Source of the DNA: Isoetes engelmannii
Taxonomy: Eukaryota > Streptophyta > Lycopodiopsida > Isoetales > Isoetaceae
Assembly: GCA_011763485.2 (NCBI GenBank)
Contig: JAANSK020251162.1
Span: 1 to 23,141 of the forward strand
DNA: 23,141 bases
Direction: 5' to 3'
The notes under the pieces were generated by a model that was not told the origin of the DNA, searched no databases, and saw nothing but the letters and a program-made list of their open reading frames with translations. A program made the translations under genes and the position numbers. How positions within the stretch are numbered: position 1 is the stretch's first letter; each line of letters starts with the position of its first letter. Below, piece after piece: positions 1-8,260 of this stretch.

Positions 1-1070
1 TTGATTGGCTTGCCAGGCCAATAAGGGGGAATGATCCAGCTTTTATACGGTGGGAACACCGTAGATAAAGTTGGGTATGTCACAGAAGCCTTGTGGACAC
101 TATATATTACAAACAACACTAGGAGTTCCACATTTAGTTGCAATACAAACCCTGGACGTATTGCTCGATATTATCCGTTAACAAGGGTTAATAAGGATGT
201 AAAAGCGAGATTTTGCATAATTGCAAGGCAGCTGACCAAGTTCCCAGCAACTATTCCATGTATTCTTTCTTCGAACAATTTGCTTCCCTAAAATCTGACT
301 AAATGTAACTGTTTTAACATTCATCATCTGCAATCCAAGGAAAATTCCCACCAAAATGCTTAAGACAATTTTGTCTTATAAAGGCTGGCAATGTGCTCTG
401 TATGAAATACTTCTCACTCTGTTTTTCAGCATCTATGGTTTTTGCTCCGTTGTTTCTGCAGGTAATTCGAAGATTGTTTCGGGCCTGTTACTATCTAATG
501 ACGATGGCGCTGGTTTAGCACATGCCCTTAATACAACTTCCACCTGTGAAATGTATAACATGCTATTACAAGTGTTTTTGAAAAAAGCAGAAGCACAATA
601 GCTTTATCATAACAATGTCTAAGCCATCCTTTCTTACTTTTTGAGAACAGGATTGTACTTAAACAGTTAGGCAACCATTTTTAATGGACAATACAATTTC
701 ACTGTGGTCCATCAATTAGTTTACGCTTGCTGACTGATCTGCACACAAGGAGAAGGACGAGCTTCCGCTTCCCCTGCTTCCGCATCAACGTTGCCCGCTG
801 CCCACGCCCGACTCCCCCAAAAACACAGAATGCATATCCATCTTCAGATCCCTTCAGATCCATGCCTATAAGATCCGCACCGTCTAAGTGTCACTGGACC
901 CCCTCAAACGCCCAAACAATCCTAACCACAAAATACCAGCATTTATAGAAAGATTCTTTAAAATATGCCATTAAATTACATCTGGACCTTCTATTCGCCA
1001 ATCCCCCCCCCCCCTCCAGCAAAAGGGTTCCCCCCTACGGGGCAACCCAAAAAATAATGCTAATGTTATT
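1..1070. other. Leading stretch without a recognisable gene
   Basis: I see no supported gene here. Two short open frames occur on the plus strand (31-291, 86 codons; 356-601, 81 codons). The second has a hydrophobic N-terminal third but no family motif, and neither shows convincing protein-like composition. A proline- and arginine-rich frame at 727-948 lies in a locally C-rich patch. A run of twelve C lies at 1003-1014. The stretch is most simply intergenic or old repeat DNA. Confidence 0.5.
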
Positions 1071-1215
1071 AATGTTAATGTTAATGCTAGCCGATCCAAG
1101 GCCATTGCTCTATAATCAACAAAAAAGGCATGGAACCCTAAAAAATACAAAGAAAAAGCAATGTTAATGTTAATGCTAGCTAGACATAGCCGATCCAAGG
1201 CCATTGCTCTACAAT
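1071..1215 (+). repeat. Short direct repeat, two copies of about 46-56 bp
   Basis: The block at 1071-1116 (three TTAATG-type steps, then GCTAG, CCGATCCAAGG and CCATTGCTCT) recurs at 1160-1215. The second copy has ten extra bases (CTAGACATAG) inserted after GCTAG. Offset is about 89 bp. No coding meaning is evident. Confidence 0.7.
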
Positions 1216-1243
1216 GTGCACCTCTGCTTTACACCGCTTATTT

Positions 1244-1346
1244 CTTTTGCAAGCGGACTACCCTCACCTTGCATAGAGAATTGTCTCGGTTAAGTAAAAA
1301 TTTGGGTTTCCTTCCATACTTTTGCAAGTGGACTATCCTCACCTTG
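1244..1346 (+). repeat. 75-bp tandem unit; second copy split by the Mutator-like element
   Basis: A unit starting CTTTTGCAAGYGGACTAYCC spans 1244-1318 and starts again at 1319. The second copy breaks off at 1346, where the Mutator-like element begins, and its remainder resumes at 3075 (CTCACCTTTCATAG onward, to about 3125). The intact first copy therefore shows what the empty target looked like and fixes the insertion point of the element. Confidence 0.75.
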
Positions 1347-1754
1347 GGGTGAAAATAATTTTACCCTAGTTTTGGTGGTTCCTTCGCAAAAATGCCCTTC
1401 CCGTAGAATCACCATCCTCCGGGAACAGATTCCGTTTCAGAGACCTCGTTTGGGGTACCTGACATTGTCAAGTGGTAGATCTTAGCCGCTGGTATGCTGG
1501 GGTCATCCTGGCCGTCCAAAAAATCCCTTCCGACGGAATCACCACGAACGAATACTTTCGGAAGGAATCACCTCCCGAAATATCCCGCCAAATGGAATCA
1601 CCATCTAGAATATTCTAGTATTATTTCAAATTATTGATTTCAAATTCTTTACTCCGTCCAGGTTATGGCGGATATGGCGGAGCGACCAGGCTATGGCGGA
1701 GCGGCCAGGATGGAGAATGGTGGATGCAGGATCCGGCGGAGGTGGGATATGGGG

Positions 1755-1900
1755 AAGGAAGAATCGGTGGGGATTTAGCCGGTTTGGAGGCTCTTTTTGG
1801 TGTAGCCTTCTTGGCTTTAGGAGCAGGGGCCGCTTAGCTTAGCTTTTTTTGCAGGAGGAGCAGAGGATTTCTTCGTCACAGCCTTTGCAGTCCTCTTTTT
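1755..1900 (-). pseudogene. Histone-H1-like basic tail fragment captured in the MULE
   Basis: On the minus strand, 1900 down to about 1835 reads KKRTAKAVTKKSSAPPAKKA. The adjoining stretch (about 1840 down to 1758), in another frame, reads APAPKAKKATPKRASKPAKS. Together they look like the Lys/Ala/Pro-rich C-terminal tail of a linker histone H1, broken by one frame change. Histone H1 tails bind linker DNA in chromatin; this piece has no visible globular domain and is unlikely to be functional. The upstream minus frame (2085-1900) has no clear H1 globular-domain match. It sits in the core of the MULE, which fits gene-fragment capture. A low-complexity AT-hook or ribosomal-protein tail is the main alternative. 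Confidence 0.45.
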
Positions 1901-2690
1901 TATGCTTCAAAATCGACGGCTTTGAGGAAGGAAAATGGAAAATTTGAACTAGCACTATAAGCCCTCATCCCTAATGCGTCTGTGCAGTTAAGCTTCATTG
2001 AGATCCGGAATGGCAGATCCGGCAGATATGGCGGAGTTTTACAAGGCTTAAATGCCTGTTTGATGAATTTTTCAAGTCCTAGCATGAAGCCATAGCTTGC
2101 ATTGCAACGATTTCTTCCTGCAATGGTTTCTTCTTCTTCTTTTTCATACTAGAAGCTTCAGAATACAGGGATGTTGCTCTAAACATAGAATAGGTCAGAT
2201 ATCTACTAAGCATCTTTCTTTGTGCAGGTTTTTATTCTTTCCTCAGGTTTTCATGCTTTTGCAGCACTGCATTCGTCCAATCCATTTGTTTTGTAGATAT
2301 GTTTTGATTTTCCTTTCATTTTGCAGATATGTGCACAAGATCAAGGATCCGTCTCTATTCTTCCCATCTTGCAATACATTGAGCACATCTCAATAGCACA
2401 CGGATTGCTTGCTTTTTTATTTCCTTTGTGGTGAGGCTCTGGTGAGGCCAATCTGGCCTGGAGGTTCCAATCCTCCAGCCTTGAAGAGAATAGGGAACAA
2501 CATACAGGCAGAGCTTTCTTGGCCATTGATTTGGTATTTTTTTCTTCATGTCTTGGTATTTTTCTTTTCCATGATCTGCAATTATTGTAGGCAGAAAATT
2601 CTTCAGCTTGGATTGATCCATTGCCAATTTTTCTTCCCTATAGACAGATATGCCATGGCCAAAGAATTGCCCATAGCAATTTGAAATTAC

Positions 2691-2870
2691 ACGGTGATTC
2701 TACGGGGCAGGATATTTTGAACATGGTGATTCCACGGGGTAGGATGCTTGAAACTTGGTGATTCCACGGGGCAGGATATTTGGAACGGTGATACCGTCCA
2801 GAGGGATATTTTTGTTGGGATATTCCACGGGGTAGAATATTTCGGATGGTGATTCTGCCAGGTGGGATAC
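2691..2870. repeat. Subterminal 30-32-bp repeats in the right MULE arm
   Basis: GGTGATTCCACGGGG-type blocks, each followed by a GGATATTT-like segment, recur at about 2693, 2725, 2757, 2787 and 2848. Weaker versions of the same box (GGAATCACC) occur at the inner end of the left arm (about 1538-1605). Arrays of short boxes near the ends of DNA transposons commonly serve as transposase binding sites; that role here is inference. Confidence 0.65.
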
Positions 2871-3083
2871 CACATTTGTGATTTCCTCGGAAGGAATCTT
2901 TTAGACGGCCAGGATGACCCCAGCAGACCAACGGCTGAGATCTACCACCTGACAATGTCAGGTACCCGAAACGGGATCTCTGAAATGAAATCCATTCCCG
3001 GAGGGATGGTGATTCTGCGGGAAGGGCATTTTTGCGAAGGAATCACCAAAACTAGGGTAAAATTATTTTCACCCCTCACCTTT

Positions 3084-3421
3084 CATAGTTAATTGTTACG
3101 GTTAGTTAAAATTTGGGTTTCCACAAGGAAAAATTGTCACGGTTAAAGTTAAAATTTAGGATGTTTAAAAAGTGCCCCTATATTTTTTGATATTTTTTAA
3201 AATATAGTCTTTTTCTTTCAAAAATTGTGTAATTGGAATCCCAATGGTCCCTTCCTTGTGAGTTTGGTGGGTAGTTTTTTGAGTTAGCAATTAGGAGGTT
3301 TTGTGTTCAAGTCTTTCTTAAAATATTTACGTGTTATATAGTCTCTCTTAGAACATTAGAGGACTACGTTAGGAGACTATTATAGGACTACATTAGTAGA
3401 TTGCTATATAAAGATTATCTT
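3084..3421. other. AT-rich non-coding stretch
   Basis: After the split 75-bp repeat the sequence continues with a further weak copy of its second half (ATTGTCACGGTTAAAG at about 3134). It then becomes AT-rich with no open frame of note, and the degenerate tandem array begins near 3340. Confidence 0.5.
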
Positions 3422-3624
3422 AGAACGCTTAGAATATTAGGGACTGCCATATAAAGTTTCTTTTAGAACAAACACTTAGAATACTAGGGACTACCATATA
3501 TAAAGTTTCTCTTGGAACAAACACTTAAAATATTAGGGACTGCCATATATAAAGTTTATCTTGGAACAAATACTTAGAATATTAGGGACTGCCATATATA
3601 AAGTTTCTCTTAGAACATTTAGGG
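3422..3624 (+). repeat. About 50-bp tandem repeat, four units
   Basis: Units containing AGAACAAACACTTAGAATAYTAGGGACTGCCATATATAAAG-like sequence (split here as AGAACAAACACTTAGAATA then TTAGGGACTGCCATATATAA) start at about 3422, 3465, 3514, 3563 and 3612, a period near 50 bp. The last unit is cut by the hAT element. Related wording (GAACATTAGGGGACTGCCA) returns at 4790-5660, so this is one edge of a larger array. Confidence 0.75.
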
Positions 3625-4487
3625 CAGGGTTGGAAATTGAAGGCTGCAAGCCCTGCAAGACCCCTTTTACCATGCAAAATAAAGTCTTAAAAAAAATAGA
3701 CCTTCAAAAACAAGTCTCTATTTTATATAGCCTTGCAGAATGAAAGTAAAAAAAGAAATAGGCATGCAACAAAAAGTCTACTTTTGGCCTAGCCATGCAC
3801 TTATACACCTATTTAATTTAATTTCTTAGATATATGTTTTTAATTTATATTGCAATTCCATTATATACATACCAACCAATGTACTAAATACAGAAATAAA
3901 ATAAAAAATTAGAGAAAAAGCTAAAGAATAATATCATAGATAGGATCATCATTTAATAAATAGACAGGTAGAATGGCATTGCATTTAATATTGCCAAAAT
4001 TATTTTTAAAACGCCTGTGGTGCCAAAGTTTCAATTTTCCAATAGAGGAAGAGGAAGGAAATAATTCTGGAGCAGAGAACAAGAAAATAAAGGTCAGAAG
4101 TGGAAGAGAATTTAGAAATGAATGGCTTATAAAGCATCCATAGGTTTTTTGGAAGGTTCTTGATGATGATTGTCAAAGACTGTATTGCTCTCTATGCATT
4201 AAACATTTGCAAGTTAATGCCTTTACTAAAAGAGGAAGCAACAACATTCAGTTACAAGCAATTTATGATTTGCCAAAATTTAACGATATAATCTGTTAAA
4301 TATTGCGTGTTTGTTGTTACTTCTAAGTAGTTTTAGGGGAAAGAAAAACTTAAGCCCGTGAATTGTTACTTTTAGACTAGCAATGCAAATAAAAGTCTAA
4401 TTTAAATTATGCCATGCAATTTGAAAGTCCAACTTCCGAAGTGACCTTCAAAAGAAAGTAAGGGCAGCCCTTCAATTTCCAACCCTG
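3625..4487 (+). mobile_element. hAT-family DNA transposon, decayed, 863 bp
   Basis: The ends are CAGGGTTGGAAATTGAAGG (3625 onward) and its inverse ending at 4487, typical hAT termini. The 8-bp sequence ATTTAGGG flanks both sides perfectly (3617-3624 and 4488-4495), which is the hAT target-site length. Inside, subterminal ATGCAA- and AAAGTC-type words recur near both ends. A plus-strand coding remnant at about 4081-4290 resembles the zinc-finger N-terminus of hAT transposases. The catalytic and dimerisation regions are absent, so it is non-autonomous. It interrupts the 50-bp tandem array. Confidence 0.85.
4081..4290 (+). pseudogene. TTF-type zinc-finger remnant of a hAT transposase
   Basis: One plus-strand frame reads R-E-F-R-N-E-W-L-I-K-H-P, a TAG stop at 4141-4143, then a stretch including LYCSLCIKH and NAFTKRGSNNIQLQAIYDL. 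The layout (an N-E-W-L block, then Cys-x2-Cys followed by His, then an N-x-F-x-x-x-G-S/C-x-N block) matches the TTF-type zinc-finger region at the N-terminus of many plant hAT transposases, which binds the element's ends. Only about 70 residues survive, with the stop inside, so it is a relic. It lies centrally between intact hAT termini, which supports the family call. Confidence 0.6.
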
Positions 4488-4507
4488 ATTTAGGGGACTA
4501 TTATATA

Positions 4508-4508
4508 G

Positions 4509-4585
<77 letters not shown>

Positions 4586-4586
4586 G
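4508..4586 (+). repeat. (GTT)26 microsatellite
   Basis: This is an uninterrupted run of about 26 GTT units. Read on the minus strand it is (CAA)26 and would be the 3' tail of the SINE-like element to its right. The glutamine-rich minus-strand frame crossing it is an artefact of the repeat. Confidence 0.95.
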
Positions 4587-4790
4587 GTGGTGGGAGGGAG
4601 GAGGAGTTTTTAACGCCACGCCACTAGGAAGCATCCAACTGGACATGTGACCACACACCGCACTACATTGCTCGGTTGGACCCTGCCACCAACCACTTTA
4701 CATTGCATTCATGGGGTTTTGTGACCCAGCAGTTCAAAGTGCGACTTCAGGTGGTCTCGAACTCGAGACTTCGTATTGCTGGGACTAGAA
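4508..4790 (-). mobile_element. tRNA-derived SINE-like element with (CAA)n tail
   Basis: On the minus strand a B-box-like sequence CGAGTTCGAGACC lies at 4753-4765. It is followed by a body of about 170 bp that is not array sequence, then the (CAA)26 tail. Array sequence resumes on both sides (GGGGACTATTATATA on the left, AACATTTAGGGGACTG on the right), so this is an insertion. I could not find a confident A box, so the head may be shortened or my 5' limit may be wrong. No clean target duplication was seen. Confidence 0.4.
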
Positions 4791-5231
4791 CATTTAGGGG
4801 ACTGTATAGTCTCTTTTAGAACAATAGGGAACTCCCATATATCCTTATGGATGCCATGTGCTATTCTATAAAAAGTAGGGAACATTTCAAATATACTCCT
4901 CAAGTTTGCAAATATTCCAAAAATGCCCTCCAAACGAAGAACATTCTTGTAAGATTATAGAACATTAGGGGACTGCCACTGTCCTTCCTTCCTTCCTTAT
5001 GGGATCCTCAAGTTTGTAAATATTCCAAACGAAGAACATTCTTGTAAGATTATAGAACATTAGGGGACTGCCACTGTCCTTATGGGATCCTCAAGTTTGT
5101 AGATGTTCCAAAAATACCCTCCAAAGGGAGAACATTTTCATACGACTATAGATCCAAATTTGCAAATAAATAAATACCCTTCAAAGGAAGAACATTTTTG
5201 TCAGTAGGGGATTGTCATATGTCCTTATATG

Positions 5232-5443
5232 GTGCACAAAATTACTATTAGCATTAGCGTTACTTGTTTTCTGTGCACTTTTTGGGCTTCTATGCCCCTT
5301 TTGTGATTTCATGGAGTTTCATGGAATTGAACCTAACCAAGTGGGACAATAGTCCCAAACCTTAACCAAGTGAGAGGGCTTCTATGCCCCTTTTGTTGTT
5401 CGAGTCCCACGGCCAATTTGGTCTCCATGGACGTTAAAAATAT

Positions 5444-5522
<79 letters not shown>
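5232..5522 (+). mobile_element. tRNA-derived SINE-like element with (TATC)n tail
   Basis: A good pol III B box, GTTCGAGTCCC, lies at 5398-5408. An A-box-like TTAACCAAGTGAGAGG precedes it at 5362-5377, at tRNA-like spacing. A 20-bp word (GGCTTCTATGCCCCTTTTGT) occurs at both about 5285 and 5377, so the head seems duplicated. The body ends in a TATC microsatellite. Array sequence (GTCCTTAT, CTTATGGGATG) lies on both sides, which marks an insertion. The left limit is approximate and the target duplication is unclear. Confidence 0.5.
5443..5522 (+). repeat. (TATC)n microsatellite, about 19 units
   Basis: This is a pure tetranucleotide run directly behind the SINE-like body, apparently grown from its tail. 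Confidence 0.95.
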
Positions 5523-5523
<1 letters not shown>

Positions 5524-5986
5524 ATGGGATGGGATGTTGCACTATGTAAAATGTAGGAAAATATTCAAATATATCCATCAGGTTTGCAAATATTCCAAAA
5601 ATGCCCTCCAAAAGAACATTTTTATAAGACTATAGAGCATTAGGGACTATGTCCTTTATAAAAATTGCGAAATTTGCAAACTAAAAAGGACTTGCTATGG
5701 AACTCAAACAGAAGAGCAAGAGTTATTTAGCAATTTGTGTTAGAAAACAACAAATCAATATTTTTTTTTTTTTTTATTGAAGGACGTCAGTCTATTCATC
5801 ATCACATCATGATTACATTCTACTTCACTTTATTCTATAGATCACATGAAAGCCAATCCACTCCTAGGCGCGATCATTATGATTCTATGCTAGGAGCTTC
5901 CTTACGTGTGATTACCCATTACATATGGCAGGTTTAAGGTCTCTACTACAATACCAACAACAACAACAACAACAGCTTGATATGGG
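5523..5986. other. End of the array, then T-run and unassigned sequence
   Basis: Array sequence continues to about 5680. A run of about 17 T lies at 5760-5776 and a short CAA run at 5953-5973. The roughly 180 bp between them could be an old retroposon in either orientation, but no family-specific motif is visible. No gene is supported. Confidence 0.4.
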
Positions 5987-6302
5987 CATATAGCTTGACC
6001 ATCCAATCAGATCAACTGGGCTATGGCAAATCTACAAAGATTGGTCCAGGCTTAGGCTTTATGGATTGATTACCACTACTTCACCGTAGTCTCTGATCAA
6101 GTAATTAGCAAATGGATATGTAAAGGAAAAGAGTCCTGGTACAATAAACTTGACAATAAAATGATGTGTGCATATAGCTTGACCATCCAACCAGATCCAC
6201 TGGGCTATGGCAAAATTACAAAAGCTAGATGGATTGATCACCGCTACTTCACTGTAGTCTCTAATCAAGTAATTAGCAAATGGATATGTAAGGAAAAGAG
6301 TT
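5987..6302 (+). repeat. Direct repeat, two copies offset by 184 bp
   Basis: Copy one (5987-6133) and copy two (6171-6302) share CATATAGCTTGACCATCCAA, GGGCTATGGCAAA, GATTGATYACC and TAATTAGCAAATGGATATGT. Copy one has about 20 extra bases in its middle. Copy two is an open frame over 40 codons but matches no family I know. It looks like a duplicated non-coding unit. Confidence 0.75.
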
Positions 6303-7129
6303 ATGATATAGTATCTGCAGTAGGCTTCATAATCAAGACTGCATTGTTAAGTACAGCTTGGGGAATTTGCAGGACCTCCTAACTTTGTTGAAGGGTTTTA
6401 TGAGTTGGCCGTTATAGACAAAAACTGGTCGCAACTCCAAACCAATGATGTTGGTGCTTCCTCCTCAGCCAATCCGATGGTCCCTTAAATAATTGAGTTA
6501 TATTTTAGATCATTTCTTGTCACTTTTTTTGCACTTATTTTCTTATTTTTTATGTTGTCTTGTCACTTTTTTATCACCTATCTTGACATATTTTAGGTCA
6601 TATTGGTAATTAATTTGGGCAAATTTTTGCCACCTATTTAGTCATATTCTAAGTCATTCTTACCATATTTTTCTCATCTTTTAACATATGTAGGTATTTT
6701 TTGTCACTGTTTTTTACACTTCTTAATCACTTTTTTGTCACATTTTAAATCAACTTTTTGACACATTATTGTCGTCTATTTGACACATGTCATGTCATTT
6801 TCAAATTATTTTGATCTTTTCTTTTTCATTTCTTTTTGTCAATTTTACATCAGTTGTTTGTCATTCTTTTTTTACATTGTTATAGTCATTACTTTGTCAA
6901 AAAATTGTATACTCATTTTTCAATTTATTGTCATATTTTAGCCACTTTGGTGTCAGAGAAATACAATTTCAATTCGTCAAAATTAGTTCACACCGTTTGA
7001 AAAGAACATTGGGCATGAATTGTTACAGAGAAGTCTATGACAAACAAAATAAATAAGATGTTTGGTTAAATACTGTCAATGTCAATCTCTCTAGGCACTC
7101 CTGAAACCCTAGGTGCTCCTAAAGTCGAT
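6303..7129. other. T-rich low-complexity stretch without a gene
   Basis: From about 6510 to 6960 the plus strand is strongly T-rich and repeats short words such as TTTTGTCA, TTTGACACAT and TCACTTTTTT at irregular spacing, consistent with an eroded short tandem repeat. No open frame or RNA gene is supported. Confidence 0.5.
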
Positions 7130-7829
7130 CATGCATTTCGCTCATAACTGGAGATCCCGAACTCCGTTTCAGCTGAAATGTATTGCTTTGGAAAGCTCTC
7201 TCAGATATCTTTCTGTTAATATGTTATTTGCCTGTGTTTGAATAGGTGTTCGACTGAAAAACAACAGATTTTCGGCCTGCATCTTCATTTCCAGGTCGGT
7301 GTACATTTTTGTTCGTGACTAGCTTTTTATAGCTCTGTTTTTCATGAAATTTGCGCCATTAGAGAGCTCTTTCAGAGCACCTTGGAAGGATATTTGATCT
7401 CCTTGTGATTGGCCAAGTTTTTTGATCAAAACCAGCAGACTTCCAGCCTAGGTTTTGGGTTCTCAGTTTCTTAGTTATGGAGCGCTGCATATTTTTCTTC
7501 ATAACTATTGGTTTACAGCTCTGCTTTGCTTGGAATTTATATCTTGGAAAGCTTATTTGGTGAAAATTCCAATAGTATAAGATTTGTATGTGCTTGGCCA
7601 AGATTTTTGAGCAAAAACAGCAGATTTCAGCCTGGTTTTAGGGTTTTCAATTCCTTGCTTATTCAATAGTGCATACTTCTCTTCATAGCATCGCTATTTT
7701 GGATGCAATTAGTGTCATTGGAAAGCCTATTCTATGCCAATTTGATGAGAATATAATTTGCACTTGTTTGGCCAAGATTTGAACGGGAAAACAGCAAAAT
7801 CACCATCTGATTTTGAAGGCCTAGGAGCA
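7130..7829 (+). repeat. About 180-bp diverged tandem repeats, about four units
   Basis: TTGGCCAAG(A)TTTTT followed by AAAACAGCAGA and CAGCCTRGGTTTTRGGG recurs near 7410, 7594 and 7769, with a weaker unit upstream. GGAAAGCT/C words recur near 7190, 7368, 7552 and 7718. The period is about 176-184 bp. The array lies directly before two further tandem arrays and the LINE ORF1 remnant, so it may be part of the LINE leader. Confidence 0.6.
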
Positions 7830-7993
7830 CTGTTGTTCTAGGTAAGTTTAAGAGGGTTTACTGCCTTCCAATCACTTGGGATTCAGGCATTTGCATGATG
7901 GAGACTTTGAGCTACTGTTCTAGGCAGGTTTAAGAGGGTTTACTATCTTCCAATCACTTGGGATTCATGCACTTGCATGATGGAGACTTTGAG
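7830..7993 (+). repeat. 82-bp tandem repeat, two units
   Basis: Units at 7830-7911 and 7912-7993 both contain GTTTAAGAGGGTTTACT, CTTCCAATCACTTGGGATTC and GCATGATGGAGACTTTGAG, with only scattered substitutions. Confidence 0.9.
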
Positions 7994-8000
7994 ATAACAT

Positions 8001-8232
8001 GGGTGTCTGTAAGGTGATGGTGACTGCACGTGATTCTCACAGTTGCAGGCTTTTAGACGGGTGTTTGTAAGGCAATAGAAGCTGTACGTGATTCTGGCAC
8101 TTGGAGACATTCAGACAGGCGTCCGTAAGGTGACCAAGGTTGCATGGGATTCTGACACTTGGAGGCTTTCAGACAAGCATCTATAAGGAGATAAAGGCTA
8201 CAGATCATTCTGACACTCAGAGGCTTTCTCAC
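8001..8232 (+). repeat. 58-bp tandem repeat, four units in exact register
   Basis: Units at 8001-8058, 8059-8116, 8117-8174 and 8175-8232 each follow the pattern G-T-S/T-CTGTAAGG..., then GTGATTCTGRCACTTGGAGG, then CTTTCAGAC. Length is exactly 58 bp each time despite considerable substitution. Fifty-eight is not a multiple of three, which argues against a protein repeat. Confidence 0.9.
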
Positions 8233-8260
8233 CTTCCATCATCGGATTTGTACTCTTGCA

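Larger units (their letters stand above)
1347..3074. mobile_element. Non-autonomous Mutator-like (MULE) element with long inverted arms
   Basis: Both ends read GGGTGAAAATAATTTTACCC followed by TAGTTTTGG. The left arm (about 1347-1620) and right arm (about 2690-3074, reversed) match over most of 200 bp, including the blocks TGACATTGTCA, TGGGGTCATCCTGGCCGTC and GGAATCACC. The flanks are CTCACCTTG (1338-1346) and CTCACCTTT (3075-3083), a 9-bp duplication matching at 8 of 9 bases. Long arms plus a 9-bp duplication are the established Mutator signature; a shifted boundary would give an 8-bp duplication, so a hAT-like origin is not fully excluded. The terminal 20 bp is itself nearly palindromic. 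The inner part of the right arm carries 30-32-bp subrepeats (2691-2870). No transposase is encoded, so movement would need a transposase supplied elsewhere. The core (1621-2690) is unrelated to the arms and holds a histone-H1-like fragment. Confidence 0.75.
4788..5680 (+). repeat. Degenerate tandem array, about 100-bp unit
   Basis: The words GAACATTAGGGGACTGCC, GTCCTTATGGGATCC, TCAAGTTTGYAAATATTCC and AAAATGCCCTCCAAA recur in that order. TCAAGTTTG-type copies start at about 4900, 5008 and 5091, with a further TCAGGTTTG copy at about 5579. Two copies at about 4932-5090 are nearly identical over 70 bp. A SINE-like element with a TATC tail splits the array at 5232-5522. The array probably extends back to about 3340. 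No coding content is seen. Confidence 0.7.

Noticed and set aside
356-601. 81-codon frame with a hydrophobic N-terminal third (possible signal peptide)
   Set aside because: No family motif, no neighbouring support, and frames of this length are expected by chance in 23 kb.
3255-3320. Another SINE-like head (GTGTTCAAGTC resembling a B box)
   Set aside because: Single weak box, no tail and no flanking duplication.
4407-4658. Minus-strand open frame with a long glutamine tract
   Set aside because: The tract is only the (GTT)26 microsatellite read on the other strand; the flanking residues cross a hAT end and a SINE-like body.
5362-5410. Possible tRNA gene
   Set aside because: A- and B-box-like sequences are present, but no cloverleaf with paired acceptor and anticodon stems could be drawn; it fits a SINE head better.
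6161-6382. 73-codon frame in the second copy of the 184-bp repeat
   Set aside because: The first copy does not keep the same frame, so protein-level conservation between the copies is not supported.
8001-8232. Regular 58-bp repeats as a CRISPR-like array
   Set aside because: There is no constant repeat alternating with unique spacers; the whole unit repeats and varies. The genome is eukaryotic.
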